From the NCBI RefSeq assembly GCF_000949385.2, contig NZ_JYKO02000001.1, forward strand, positions 124,001-188,000: a stretch of 64,000 nt of DNA. The letters are read 5' to 3'. Of the stretch, positions 27,232 to 36,217 are shown in pieces. How positions within the stretch are numbered: the stretch's first letter is position 1; the number at the start of each line of letters is the position of its first letter. The position numbers and the translations under genes were made by a program. The stretch is from Pseudomonas sp. LFM046. GTDB taxonomy: Bacteria; Pseudomonadota; Gammaproteobacteria; Pseudomonadales; Pseudomonadaceae. The notes under the pieces were generated by a model. That model made no database searches, had not been told where the DNA came from, and worked only from the letters and a program-made list of their open reading frames with translations.

Positions 27232-29613
27232 TCAGTTCCCAGGCACCAGCTTCAACACCTCCCGGCTATTGGCCTCCACCTCATCCTCGGCGAAGTGCAT
27301 CGGCACGTACTCGCCACGCATGTACGCCTCAGCCTGGTCCTTGTAATGACCGTCGAACGGTACGCCGCTCTGGCCGACCGGGTTGATGCCCAGGGCGTGT
27401 TCGGCGTCGGCCATGTCCACCAGGCGCCGGGTGGAGGGGCCGTGGAACACTTCCCAGGGCGCCGGGCCGACGCGGTGGGACAGATTGTTGGGGATCTCGT
27501 GGCCACCGGGAGCGGCGAAGGGACCGACGTTGAACAGCAGGTTCAGCGGCTTCTGCTGGCCCAGGGGATGACCGTGGGTCAGGGTGTGGGCGCTGCCCCA
27601 GAGCCATTTCGAGCTGTCTTCACCCAGGGTTTTCTTCAGGTGCGCGAGGCTGGCCTGCCAGGCGGCCTTGATCCCTTCCGCGCGGCTCTCCTTCTGCGGG
27701 GTGTCGCGCTTGTCCCACCAGGGCGAGGTGGCATCGGCGGTCAGGCGGGGCAGTGCGGCATCCAGCACGCGGGTCTGCAGCAGGCTGTCGAAGAAAGCGT
27801 CGCCGAGTTCGTCGTGCATCGCTGCCTTGGCCAGTTCGAAGGTGAGCTGGTTGAGCAGGGTGGCAGCTGTCGAGTCCAGTCGGTGGTCACCGTCCCAGTT
27901 GGCCAGCTGTTCCACCAGGGCACGTTCCTGTTCGTTGCCTGCCGCCGCGCGCAGCTCATCGAGAATGGGCGCCAGCAGCTTTGCCGGATAGCCGCTGCCG
28001 GTGTCCAGTTGCAGCGCCTGGCTGTTCTGCACATCCCACTTCACCCCGGGCTGGGCCAGCTTGCGGTCCAGGCGCTGGCCGCGCTCCGGCAGGTTGTAAT
28101 AGCCAGGAATGGCCACGCCCGTGGGCGACAAGGGCTGGTAGTTGGCCGAGACGATGTAACCGCGCTCGGGATTCTCTTCATGCGGATTGGCGCTGAAGGG
28201 CAGGAAGCCCGGCTTGTCCGCCTCTCCCTTGCTGCCGTCGAGGATGAAGGTGGGGTTCACGCCGTCCGGGCGCTGCGGCAGCTTGGCCGAGGCCCACCAG
28301 CCGATGTCCCCGCTGGCGCCGGCCCAGACCACGTTCAGGCCCGGGGCGTGGATTTTTCCGGCGGCGGCGCGGGCCTTGTCCAGGCTGTCGGCGCGGTTGA
28401 GTTCGTAGAAGGCGTCGAGGATGGGGTTCTCGGTTTCGAGGAAGGCCCACCACATGGCGATCGGCGTCTTGCCACCGGCCACGCCCAGCGCATCGTTGAT
28501 GATCGGACCGTGGGGCGAGCGGCGCAGGGTCAGCTTCACCGCATCGCCGTCCTTGACCCGGATGGTCTCCTCGCGGCTTTCCATGTCCACCCAGTTGCCC
28601 TGGTACCAGACCTGGTTCGGGTTGTTCGGATTGGTCTTTTCGGCGATCAGGTCCAGGTCGTCGTTCTGGAACATGGTCAGGCTCCAGGCGAACTGGCGGT
28701 TGTGGCCGAGCGAGGCAACCGGGTTCAGCGCCTGGTGGTGGCCATAGAGCTCGAAGCCCGGATAGGCCAGTTGCGCTTCGTACCAGACCGCCGGTACGGC
28801 GAAGCGGATATGGGGGTCGCCTGCCAGCAGCGGTTTGCCGCTGGCGGTGCGGCTGCCCGACACCGCCCAGGCGTTGCTGCCCTCGAACTGCGGCAGGCCG
28901 GCTTCCATCAGAGCCTGCTGGCTGAGGTAGGCGAGGCGGTTGAGCCCTTGCCAGTCGGCGCTGGCCAGGGGCTGGCGGATCACGCCTTCGGGATGCCAGT
29001 CGATATCGAAGACCGTCAGGTAATCGGCGCCCAGCTCGTCGCGCACGTAGGTCATCACCGGTTCGGTGCGGAAGGCGGCGGCGAAGCTGTAGGCCATGTA
29101 GCCGGCCACGGAGAGGGTGTCTTCGACGGTGAAGGGGCGCTTCTCGATGCCCAGCAGGTCGAACTCCACCGGCGCCGGGCGGCGGTCCTGGTATTGGTTG
29201 ACGCCATCGAGGTACGCCGCCAGTGCTTTGTAGGCGGGGCTGCTTTTGTCCATCTTGCGGGCGTATTCGTCAGCGTGGGCGCGAATCCCCAGGGTGCGGA
29301 ACAGGCGGTCGGTGTCCACCAGGCGCGCGCCGAGGACTTCGGCCAGTTCGCCGCGCGCCAGGCGGCGCAGCATTTCCATCTGGAACAGGCGGTCCTGGGC
29401 GTGGACGAAGCCGAGAGCGCGGTACAGGTCGGCTTCGTTGCCGGCCTGGATATGAGGCACGCCGCGCTCGTCGTAGCGCACCGTCACGGGGGCTTGCAGG
29501 TGGGCCAGGGCCAGCTCGCCGTCGCGCAGCGGCTTCTTGCTTTCGCTGTACCAGGCGGCGCCAGCGGCAGCCGCGGCGACGATGACGGCCAGGGCTGTCA
29601 GGGTGCGTTTCAT
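27232..29613 (-). CDS. Penicillin acylase family protein, likely acyl-homoserine lactone acylase
   Basis: 793 residues. Ntn-hydrolase of the penicillin/AHL acylase family. An N-terminal hydrophobic signal (about 1-20) exports it. The alpha chain leads to the autoprocessing site, where S246 in PQFEG-SNAWAVSG becomes the N-terminal nucleophile of the beta subunit. Length, start and placement match HacB of P. aeruginosa, one of its quorum-quenching acylases, as I recall; the other P. aeruginosa acylases PvdQ and QuiP would be alternatives. It is divergent from an AraC-type regulator that may control it. Confidence 0.85.
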   Translation of the reverse strand: MKRTLTALAVIVAAAAAGAAWYSESKKPLRDGELALAHLQAPVTVRYDERGVPHIQAGNEADLYRALGFVHAQDRLFQMEMLRRLARGELAEVLGARLVDTDRLFRTLGIRAHADEYARKMDKSSPAYKALAAYLDGVNQYQDRRPAPVEFDLLGIEKRPFTVEDTLSVAGYMAYSFAAAFRTEPVMTYVRDELGADYLTVFDIDWHPEGVIRQPLASADWQGLNRLAYLSQQALMEAGLPQFEGSNAWAVSGSRTASGKPLLAGDPHIRFAVPAVWYEAQLAYPGFELYGHHQALNPVASLGHNRQFAWSLTMFQNDDLDLIAEKTNPNNPNQVWYQGNWVDMESREETIRVKDGDAVKLTLRRSPHGPIINDALGVAGGKTPIAMWWAFLETENPILDAFYELNRADSLDKARAAAGKIHAPGLNVVWAGASGDIGWWASAKLPQRPDGVNPTFILDGSKGEADKPGFLPFSANPHEENPERGYIVSANYQPLSPTGVAIPGYYNLPERGQRLDRKLAQPGVKWDVQNSQALQLDTGSGYPAKLLAPILDELRAAAGNEQERALVEQLANWDGDHRLDSTAATLLNQLTFELAKAAMHDELGDAFFDSLLQTRVLDAALPRLTADATSPWWDKRDTPQKESRAEGIKAAWQASLAHLKKTLGEDSSKWLWGSAHTLTHGHPLGQQKPLNLLFNVGPFAAPGGHEIPNNLSHRVGPAPWEVFHGPSTRRLVDMADAEHALGINPVGQSGVPFDGHYKDQAEAYMRGEYVPMHFAEDEVEANSREVLKLVPGN

Positions 29614-29722
29614 GGACGGTTCTCCTTGTTATGGTCGCCGCATTCTCCTCAAGCCCCGTCTCGCGGGCATTGACCGGCGACTTTTGAGCTGAAAGTCTTC
29701 GGTCAATTGCCTGGAGCCCTCC

Positions 29723-30763
29723 ATGTCCGCCGTCGAGACCGATTTCACCGCCACTGCGCCCCTGACCCACTCTGCCACCCTGCGCCGCCTGCTCTACGAA
29801 GCCATGGCCGACCTCGGGCTGGACCCGGGGAAGGTCTATCAGGGCGTCAACCAGCACCGCCGCCGGGGGCCGCCTCCGGCGGACGGCCGTTTGCGCCACG
29901 ACGATGCCCCGCAGTTCTGGACCTCCGCCGACACGCTGTGCGGCGACCCCGATATCGGCCTGCACCTGGGGGAAGCCATGAAACCGCGCTTGCTGGATGT
30001 GGTGGGCTACCTGCTGCTGGCCAGCCGGGACCTGGGGGAGGCGCTGGCGAGTTTCCTGCGCTTCCAGCACATCCTTTCCGGTGGATTCGTCGCCCAGTTG
30101 CAGGAGCAGGGTGGGCAGGCGCGGCTGGTGCTCGATCTCAACTACCTGGGCTATTCGTCCTTGCGTCAGCAGATGGAATGCCTGGCGCTGCTGTTCACCA
30201 AGCTGCTGGGCTTCATCACCGACGGCGAGTTCCGCCTCCACGGCGTGCAGTTCCGGCATCCCCGGCCCGCTCGGGTGAGCGAACACCAGCGGCTGTTCGG
30301 ACTGCTCCCCGAGTTCGGTCGCGAGCACGATGTGCTGTTGTTCCCGGCGGCGCTGCTGAAGCGCCCGTCGCGCACCGCCAACCCGGAGATGCATGCGCTG
30401 CTCTGGCAGCACGCCGAGTCGCAGTTGGAGGCCTTGAAGGGCAACGATCTGCTCAACCGTCTGCGTTACCTGCTGGGCGTGCGGCTGGGGAGTGCGGATT
30501 GCTCGCTGGAGGCCTGCGCCGCCGAGCTGGGCCTTTCGGCTGGCGCCCTGCAGCGGGCATTGACGGAGCAGGGCAGCAACCTGCGACGGCTGCGCGAGTC
30601 GGTGCAGCGGACCCGGGCCGTGGACCTGCTGCAGGAGGGCAAGGCCTTGCGGGAGGTGGCCAGGGCTTGCGGTTTTTCCGAGCTGTCACCCTTCTACCGG
30701 GCCTTTCGCCGTTGGTACGGCGTGCCGCCAGAGGCATACCGGGCGCGTCTTGGGGCGGCTTAG
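29723..30763 (+). CDS. AraC family transcriptional regulator
   Basis: 346 residues. The N-terminal effector domain resembles the arabinose-binding-type domain of OruR-like regulators (VGYLLLASRDLGEALASFLRF). The C-terminal double helix-turn-helix is at about 255-346, with the second HTH in LREVARACGFSELSPFYRAFRRWYG. It is divergent from the acylase gene with a 109-nt gap, so local control is plausible. Its stop overlaps the convergent next gene by 4 nt. The inducer is unknown. Confidence 0.85.
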   Translation: MSAVETDFTATAPLTHSATLRRLLYEAMADLGLDPGKVYQGVNQHRRRGPPPADGRLRHDDAPQFWTSADTLCGDPDIGLHLGEAMKPRLLDVVGYLLLASRDLGEALASFLRFQHILSGGFVAQLQEQGGQARLVLDLNYLGYSSLRQQMECLALLFTKLLGFITDGEFRLHGVQFRHPRPARVSEHQRLFGLLPEFGREHDVLLFPAALLKRPSRTANPEMHALLWQHAESQLEALKGNDLLNRLRYLLGVRLGSADCSLEACAAELGLSAGALQRALTEQGSNLRRLRESVQRTRAVDLLQEGKALREVARACGFSELSPFYRAFRRWYGVPPEAYRARLGAA

Positions 30764-31329
30764 GACGGCGCTCGCCAGGCGCAGAAACAGCCCGAGGCCA
30801 GGGTACTGCTGGCATTCACCGGGCGGTTGTCGAGCAGCGCCTCGAGGATGGGCTCGATGAAGCTGTTGGCCGAGTTGCACACCGCCCCTTCGCTGTAGGG
30901 ACCGAAGTAGGCCAGGCGGCCATCACGATCCCAGATGCCCACCGCAGGCACCGCCGGCAACTGCTCGGCGCCGGGCATGCCCGCCAGCGGCTTCAGGGCT
31001 TCCAGGCCGGGGGGCAGTTGGCCCTTGCTACCGGGCTTTTGCAGGGCATGGAAGGTCACACCCTGGGGCGCGAAACGCTGGATCAGTTCGGCCAGATGCT
31101 GCTGATTGCCGGCGTTGCAGGGGCAGGCCGGGTCCCAGAAGTGCACCACCCGGATCGGCCCCGGTCCGGCGAGTTCGGCCGGCAGGCGCAGTTGCTCGCC
31201 GGAGAACACCGTGGGCTGGGTGTTGAACGGGCGGATATAGCGGGACTCGTACCAGCGGTAGCCGAGGGCCAGGGCGGCCGCGCAGGCGAGGACGAACAGG
31301 CTGGTCAGCAGGGTTCTGGGCTTTGGCAT
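30760..31329 (-). CDS. DUF6436-like, thioredoxin-fold membrane-anchored protein
   Basis: 189 residues from the ATG at 31329; an alternative GTG start at 31371 adds 14 residues, and neither has a clear ribosome site. One hydrophobic anchor (about residues 8-24) precedes an extracytoplasmic domain. The motif HFWDPACPCN (about 82-91) resembles a thioredoxin active-site region, but with CPC in place of CxxC. Two more cysteines lie at the C-terminus (SGCFCAW). It may be a redox protein; the assignment rests on fold-like features only. The stop overlaps the AraC gene tail. Confidence 0.6.
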   Translation of the reverse strand: MPKPRTLLTSLFVLACAAALALGYRWYESRYIRPFNTQPTVFSGEQLRLPAELAGPGPIRVVHFWDPACPCNAGNQQHLAELIQRFAPQGVTFHALQKPGSKGQLPPGLEALKPLAGMPGAEQLPAVPAVGIWDRDGRLAYFGPYSEGAVCNSANSFIEPILEALLDNRPVNASSTLASGCFCAWRAPS

Positions 31330-31456
31330 GCGCGTGGGGACAGGGCTTGAAGAGGGCGCGTAGCTTGCCACGTTGCGCCGGGCAGCAGAATATCGGCAGC
31401 CGGCCAGGGACCCAGGCGGTCCTGTGGATCTCTTCGCTTCATCCAGGGAAAGCCCG

Positions 31457-32398
31457 ATGTCAGACCACTTCCAGCCCGATCTCCTGCGCTCGCTGTTGCG
31501 ACCCTTGGCCGCAGGCGCCGCCGATCTGCGCCAGGCCCAGAGCTATCGCGCGTTCTACGGGCTGGACTTCTCCGCGCGCTATCCGGGACTGTCCACGCGC
31601 CTGGGCTGCGTCGAGGCCGCCGGGCACAACCTGGTCACCCAGCTCTGGCTGCCGCCCGAACCTCGCGCCAGCCTGGTGATGCTGCACGGCTATTACGATC
31701 ACATGGGCCTTTACGGGCATCTGGTGGACTGGGCGCTGAGCATGGGCTTCGCGGTGATTGCCTGCGACCTGCCGGGACACGGGCTGTCCAGCGGCGCGCG
31801 GGCGAGCATCGGCGACTTCTCCGAGTACCAGGCCACCCTCCAGGCGCTGCTGGGCGAGGCTGCGGCCCTGAACCTGCCGCAACCCTGGCACCTGGCTGGT
31901 CAGAGCACTGGCGGCGCCATCCTGCTGGATTATCTGCTGACCGGCTCGCCACGCCCGGAGCTGGGCGAAACCCTGCTCTTCGCACCGCTGGTGCGACCAC
32001 GCGCGTGGGGTTGGTCGAAGTTCAGCTACCAGCTGCTGCGCCATTTCGTTGAAGGCATCCCGCGCCGCTTCAGCGTCAATTCCAGCGATGCCGAGTTCAT
32101 CGAATTCGTCCAGCACAAGGACCCGCTGCAGCCCCAGACCCTGCCCACCGCCTGGGTTGGCGCCCTGGCACGCTGGGTGCCGCGTATCGAGAAGGCACCG
32201 CGCAGCCGCCACCGGCCCTTGGTCATCCAGGGCGATGGCGACATGACGGTGGACTGGAAGCACAACCTCGGGGTGCTGGCGGAGAAGTTCGACCAGCCCG
32301 AGGTGCTGATGCTGGAAGGAGCCGGGCACCACCTGGTGAACGAATCACCGGCCTATCGGGAGCGGTATTTCGGGTTTCTGCGGGAGCGGTTGGAATAA
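31457..32398 (+). CDS. Alpha/beta hydrolase, monoacylglycerol-lipase / lysophospholipase type
   Basis: 313 residues from the ATG at 31457 (MSDHFQPDLLRSLL). Alpha/beta hydrolase with oxyanion region LVMLHGYYDHMG, nucleophile motif GQSTGG, an Asp candidate in VIQGDGDMTVDW and the catalytic His in LEGAGHHLVNE. The sequence resembles Hydrolase_4 (serine aminopeptidase S33 type) proteins acting on lysophospholipids or monoacylglycerol. It has no signal peptide, so it is cytoplasmic. It stands alone between an opposite-strand gene and a repeat-rich gap. Confidence 0.85.
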   Translation: MSDHFQPDLLRSLLRPLAAGAADLRQAQSYRAFYGLDFSARYPGLSTRLGCVEAAGHNLVTQLWLPPEPRASLVMLHGYYDHMGLYGHLVDWALSMGFAVIACDLPGHGLSSGARASIGDFSEYQATLQALLGEAAALNLPQPWHLAGQSTGGAILLDYLLTGSPRPELGETLLFAPLVRPRAWGWSKFSYQLLRHFVEGIPRRFSVNSSDAEFIEFVQHKDPLQPQTLPTAWVGALARWVPRIEKAPRSRHRPLVIQGDGDMTVDWKHNLGVLAEKFDQPEVLMLEGAGHHLVNESPAYRERYFGFLRERLE

Positions 32399-32465
32399 CG
32401 CCGCGGACCTGTTGGATGGGGCGGGCGGCGTTTCGCGAGCGGAGCGATAGCCATGCGGACAAGGC

Positions 32466-32497
32466 TGATGGGTATCGCAAGCTCCACCCATCCTACG
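32466..32497 (-). repeat. 32-nt repeat copy 1 (reverse orientation)
   Basis: Ends in CACCCATCCTACG. It is the exact reverse complement of the sequences at 41838-41869 and 44831-44862. It forms the right arm of a longer degenerate palindrome starting near 32411. The stretch from 32399 to 32675 holds no gene. Confidence 0.85.
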
Positions 32498-32584
32498 AAC
32501 CTCACCCAGCAAGCAACGTAGCCCGGATTTCGTCCGTACAAGAACGGCGGGAAAGTTCGGGGTAATGCCAGGGGGCGCAGGACC

Positions 32585-32658
32585 CGTAGGATGGGTGGAG
32601 CGGAGCGAAACCCATGCGGACTGGACTGATGGGTACCGCAAGCGCCACCCGGCCTACG
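32585..32658. repeat. Palindromic element related to the 32-nt repeat family
   Basis: Left arm starts CGTAGGATGGGTGGAGC (32585-32601); right arm ends GCCACCCGGCCTACG (to 32658). It is a diverged copy about 90 nt after copy 1, so this gap carries two tandem elements. Confidence 0.75.
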
Positions 32659-32675
32659 AAGTGTAGAGCCGCCCC

Positions 32676-33443
32676 TCAGATGCCCTTCTGTGCCGGGGCG
32701 AGGCTGGAGGCGTCCTGGCCTACGGCGAGGCCGGCGCGTACGGCGGCCAGGGCGGCCTGGTAGTAGGCCTTGCCTTCGGCGGATTCGGCGAAGGTGACGA
32801 ACTCTTCCAGCTCCGGATCGGACAGGTCGCGATAGACATAGAGCAGGGTGTTGTCCAGGTCGTTGCCGATCTGCTGCATCAGGCGCTGGCGCTGGCCGTC
32901 GATCATGCCCTGGGCCTGGCCGCCGCCCAGCAGGCCGGGAAGCATCTGGCTCAGGCTGTCGGCGGCGACACCGGCCAGGGCCAGGCTGACTTCGGCGCCG
33001 GCTTCGCGAGCCGGGATGGCATCGGCCAGATGGCGGATCAGCAGCCGGCGGGTGGCGCTGGCGTCCATGCGCGGCAGACCGTTGGCGGTCTTTGCCAGTT
33101 GGTCGCGGCGGGTGGCCAGGGTTTCAGCGGCGATGATCTTGCGCCCCAGCGGCGACTGGAAGAAGGCCAGGGCCGGACGCGGATCGTTCAGTTGGCCGCG
33201 CAGGGCCGCTTGAGCGCGCTGGTCGATGGCCTGGGGCTGGAACCGACGATTGCTGTTGTCCACCAGTGCCTGGTAGACCGCCGGCGGCAGGGTCTTCTGG
33301 TAGCGCTGCTGGGCCGCCGTGAGGGCGTCGTTGAAATGTGCGCGCTGGTCCGGCCAGCCGGCTGCCTGGTAGAGGCTGGCGTGATCGTCAGCCAACGCGG
33401 GCAGGCCGAGGAGCAGGAGGGTGACGGCGAAAAGCAGGCGCAT
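32676..33443 (-). CDS. DUF2059 domain-containing exported protein
   Basis: 255 residues with an N-terminal signal peptide ending near residue 18 ([11 protein letters not shown]). A DUF2059-like segment near the C-terminus has LLYVYRDLSDPELEEFVTFAESAEGKAYY (start about residue 196). The family is exported and functionally uncharacterised. Helical and Gln/Arg-rich in between. It has its own upstream gap toward the divergent oxygenase gene. Confidence 0.8.
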   Translation of the reverse strand: MRLLFAVTLLLLGLPALADDHASLYQAAGWPDQRAHFNDALTAAQQRYQKTLPPAVYQALVDNSNRRFQPQAIDQRAQAALRGQLNDPRPALAFFQSPLGRKIIAAETLATRRDQLAKTANGLPRMDASATRRLLIRHLADAIPAREAGAEVSLALAGVAADSLSQMLPGLLGGGQAQGMIDGQRQRLMQQIGNDLDNTLLYVYRDLSDPELEEFVTFAESAEGKAYYQAALAAVRAGLAVGQDASSLAPAQKGI

Positions 33444-33633
33444 GGATTCTCCTAGATGACGCAGTCCGCTGTTCGTATCGGACCCACTCGTACGGCATCG
33501 GTTCGGCGGGGGAAGGCGGTGGCGGGTGGGCAGAGCGGGGGTTGAGCGTGCGGCTATTCTCTGCGGACTCGGGCTTTATTGTCGAGGTGTCGGAAACTGC
33601 CCCAGGTCATGTAGGAGAAATCCTTCTCGCTGG

Positions 33634-33639
33634 TAGAAT
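33634..33639 (+). promoter_or_regulatory. Extended -10 element immediately before the oxygenase ATG
   Basis: TGGTAGAAT has TG then TAGAAT (33634-33639). A start 6-7 nt downstream would lie at about 33645-33647, only a few bases from the ATG at 33649. No Shine-Dalgarno sequence is visible between them. Confidence 0.45.
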
Positions 33640-33648
33640 CCCGCCATC

Positions 33649-34269
33649 ATGACGACACCTGCCGAATCCTCCCTGCTCGAACCCATCATCGACGACCTGG
33701 CCAGCCAGGGCTGGTCCCACCAGCGCCTCGTCCTGTCCGCCGAACTCACCGCCGCCCTGGCGGCTGAGTGTCGTGCTCGCGCCGCTGCCGGAAGCCTGGC
33801 TGCGGCGTCCGTGGGGCGTGGCGAGGGCCAGCAGGTCCGCGAAGGCATTCGCGGCGACCGCATTCACTGGCTGGAGCCTGGCCAGTCGGCGGCCAGCGAT
33901 GCCTACCTGGCGCTGATGGACGCGCTGCGTCAGCAGCTCAATCGAGAGCTCTACCTGGGGCTGGAGGATTTCGAATGCCACTTCGCCCTCTATCCGCCCG
34001 GCGCCTTCTACCAGAAACACCTGGATCGCTTCCGCGACAATGACCGCCGCGCGGTATCGGTGGTGGCTTACCTGAATGCCGACTGGCAGCCGGAGCAGGG
34101 GGGCGCCCTGCGCCTGCACCTCGCCGATGGCGAGCATGACGTGCAGCCCGAGGGCGGCAGCCTGGTGGTCTTCCTCTCCGCGGAATTGCCCCACGAGGTG
34201 CTGCCCGCCAGCCGCGAGCGCCTGTCCCTGGCCGGGTGGTTCCGTCGTCGCGGCAGCGGTTCGATCTGA
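33649..34269 (+). CDS. 2-oxoglutarate Fe(II) prolyl hydroxylase, PHD2-like (PPHD type)
   Basis: 206 residues. Double-stranded beta-helix Fe(II)/2OG oxygenase with the HxD motif at H124-x-D126 (YQKHLDRFRD), the distal His H182 (LPHEVLP) and an Arg nine residues later (R191) for 2-oxoglutarate, the same spacing as human PHD2. Pseudomonas PPHD hydroxylates a prolyl residue of elongation factor Tu, as I recall, making this the likely substrate. The start lacks a Shine-Dalgarno, and a -10-like TAGAAT lies 10 nt upstream, so the mRNA may be leaderless. Confidence 0.85.
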   Translation: MTTPAESSLLEPIIDDLASQGWSHQRLVLSAELTAALAAECRARAAAGSLAAASVGRGEGQQVREGIRGDRIHWLEPGQSAASDAYLALMDALRQQLNRELYLGLEDFECHFALYPPGAFYQKHLDRFRDNDRRAVSVVAYLNADWQPEQGGALRLHLADGEHDVQPEGGSLVVFLSAELPHEVLPASRERLSLAGWFRRRGSGSI

Positions 34270-34278
34270 TCCAGGGGC

Positions 34279-34836
34279 CTAGTGGCCCCAGACGCGGAAT
34301 TGCCCACGCAGATCGGTGATATCCCGGATCTCAAGGCTGCCGATGCGGCGCTCGCCGATATGCATGTCGGCGGCGACCCGCACGCGGATGCGCTGTGCCG
34401 GGATGAAGCTGGCCTGAAGCTGTTCGTTGATGGTGGTGAGGTCGGGCAACTCCAGGCGGAGCTGCTGGGTGCCCGAGGCATTCTTCACCACGTCGAGCTT
34501 GAGGGTCGGTTGGTCGGCGCCCAGCGCCGGAACGGTCAGGCCCAATTGCGCCGGGCCGAGGGCGAAGCTGCCGCCGACGCCGTTGGGGCAGTCGCCGGGT
34601 TTGACGCAGCCGTTGTCGATGCGGATGTTGCGCAGGGAGAGGCTGCCGCCGTCGTCGGTCCAGGTGAGGCTGTCGATGCGCGTCATCAGGTCCAGGCGAA
34701 GGTTGATCCCGGCCTGGCCGCTGATCTGGCTGAGGGCCTGGTTGTCCAGGGATTCCAGGGCGGCCTGACCGGCACCGCTGAGCAGGGCGGTGCCGCAGGC
34801 GAGGACGAGGCGTAGGCTGTGGGTCGTTCTGGGCAT
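34279..34836 (-). CDS. DUF6160-like exported protein of the putative pilus-associated family
   Basis: 185 residues with a signal peptide ending in GAGQAALE. The mature start LDNQALSQISGQAGINLRLDLM is a motif I recall from DUF6160 proteins (FilA-like). A Cys pair (C-VKPGD-C) sits in the middle, and the remainder is beta-rich. Function unknown. It converges with the oxygenase gene (9-nt gap). Confidence 0.65.
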   Translation of the reverse strand: MPRTTHSLRLVLACGTALLSGAGQAALESLDNQALSQISGQAGINLRLDLMTRIDSLTWTDDGGSLSLRNIRIDNGCVKPGDCPNGVGGSFALGPAQLGLTVPALGADQPTLKLDVVKNASGTQQLRLELPDLTTINEQLQASFIPAQRIRVRVAADMHIGERRIGSLEIRDITDLRGQFRVWGH

Positions 34837-35061
34837 GGCACGCTCCTGTGCGGTTGGCGCGCAGAGTCTGGGGTGCGGTGCGGGAGGCGGCCAGTGGCGT
34901 CCGGCGTTTCCCGCCTAAGGATCGGGAAGTTCATCGCCTTCCACCGTGACCAGCTTGGCAGTTGACCGCTCGCGGCCCTACCTTCGATCTGGGCCCGGCT
35001 CGCGCTGGCGCCACAGCTGTTACCTGGGGTGACCGTAAGTGGCGCCCCTTTGGAGATGAAG

Positions 35062-35553
35062 ATGCAGAAGATTCTGGTCAGCCGTTGCCTGCTCGGGCAG
35101 CCGGTGCGTTATGACGGCGGTGCCCACGGGCCATTCGACGTGCTGGCTCGCTGGCAGGAGGAGGGCCGCATCGTGCCGCTCTGCCCGGAGGTGGCAGGCG
35201 GCCTGCCGACGCCGCGGGCGCCGGCGGAGATTCCCGGCGGCCGTGGGGCTGGGGTGCTGGACGGCGAGTTGCCCGTGCTCACCGACGACGGCCAGGACGT
35301 GACCGCCGAGTTCGTCGCCGGGGCGCGTATCGCCCTGGAACTGGTGGCCGCCCACGGTATCCGCATCGCCCTGCTCAAGGCGCGCAGCCCGTCCTGCGGC
35401 AACCGCGAGAACTACGACGGCAGCTTCAGCGGCACCCGTGTCGCCGGCGAGGGGGTGACTGCCGCAGCCCTGCGCCGCGCCGGCGTGGAGGTGTTCAGCG
35501 AGGAAGAATTGGCCGAAGCGGCGGCGCGCCTGGCTGAGTTGGAGGCAGGCTGA
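35062..35553 (+). CDS. DUF523 domain-containing protein
   Basis: 163 residues from the ATG at 35062, chosen for TTGGAG 6 nt upstream; ATG 35056 is an alternative. Conserved DUF523 features: an early CLLGQPVRYDGG with one cysteine, CPEVAGGLPTPRAPAEI with a second, and KARSPSCG near the C-terminus. The conserved cysteines suggest a metal or redox role, but the function is unknown. Confidence 0.88.
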   Translation: MQKILVSRCLLGQPVRYDGGAHGPFDVLARWQEEGRIVPLCPEVAGGLPTPRAPAEIPGGRGAGVLDGELPVLTDDGQDVTAEFVAGARIALELVAAHGIRIALLKARSPSCGNRENYDGSFSGTRVAGEGVTAAALRRAGVEVFSEEELAEAAARLAELEAG

Positions 35554-35556
35554 GGC

Positions 35557-36090
35557 TCAGCGGGCGGTCGCGGCCGGCTGGCTGAGGTCCTTGCCCAGCC
35601 ACTGCTGCGACAGTTCTCCCAGCCGCCCTTCGGACTTCAGCTTGTCGAGGGCGCGGTTAAGGGTGTCGCGGAAAGCCGGATTGCCCTTCTGAAAGGGGAT
35701 CGCCATGGGCTGCACCACGCCGTTGTCGCCTTCGGCCTCGGCCAGGGGGAACGCGTAAGGCTCGCTGAACTCCAGGGCGCCCTGGCCTTGGGGCGCGGCT
35801 CCCAGTTGGTCCAGGGCGATGTCGTAGCGGCCGGCCTGGAGGCCCTCCAGCAGCTTGCCATCTTCTGCTACCACGAAGTCCGCATCGACATTCAGCTCCG
35901 CCGCCAGGGCACGGCCCAACTCCACTTCGAAACCGGTCAGTTTGCCGTCCTCACGGTAGCTATAGGGCGGGCTGTTTTCGTCCAGGGCGATGCGCAGGCT
36001 GCCGCGTTCCCAGATGTCGTCGAGCAGTTCGGCCTGGGCCAGGGGGCTCAGCAGGGCGAACAGGGCGGGCAGGCAATACAGCAGACGCAT
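35557..36090 (-). CDS. Single-lobe SBP_bac_3-type solute-binding protein, shortened
   Basis: 177 residues, against roughly 250 for amino-acid-binding proteins. Signal peptide to about residue 20 (ALLSPLAQA). Lobe 1 begins LRIALDENSPPYSYREDGKLTGFEVE. The chain passes straight from DQLGAAPQGQGALEFSEPYAF to the closing lobe-1 part (NPAFRDTLNRALDKLKSEG). The roughly 75 residues of lobe 2 are absent, with no frameshift or stop in the visible gene. No permease or ATPase gene adjoins it. It may be a deletion relic, or a genuine one-lobe binding domain. Confidence 0.7.
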   Translation of the reverse strand: MRLLYCLPALFALLSPLAQAELLDDIWERGSLRIALDENSPPYSYREDGKLTGFEVELGRALAAELNVDADFVVAEDGKLLEGLQAGRYDIALDQLGAAPQGQGALEFSEPYAFPLAEAEGDNGVVQPMAIPFQKGNPAFRDTLNRALDKLKSEGRLGELSQQWLGKDLSQPAATAR

Positions 36091-36217
36091 GGGGGACTTC
36101 CTCGATTTTTAATGGTTTTTCGGCCGGCGCGGGTGGAGCGCCTTGCTCGGACAGCAAGTGAACCTAACTGGTTGCATGGGGTCTGGTGTCTCGCTCACAA
36201 AAACATGGAGATGTGTC

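Noticed and set aside
27157-29673. Very long open frame antisense to the acylase gene (838 codons), and similar ones opposite the permease and deacetylase genes (42341-44452) and ptsP (56118-58328)
   Set aside because: High GC in third positions keeps opposite-strand frames open. The encoded sequences are Gly, Gln, His and Val rich without family motifs, while the sense frames have clear domains.
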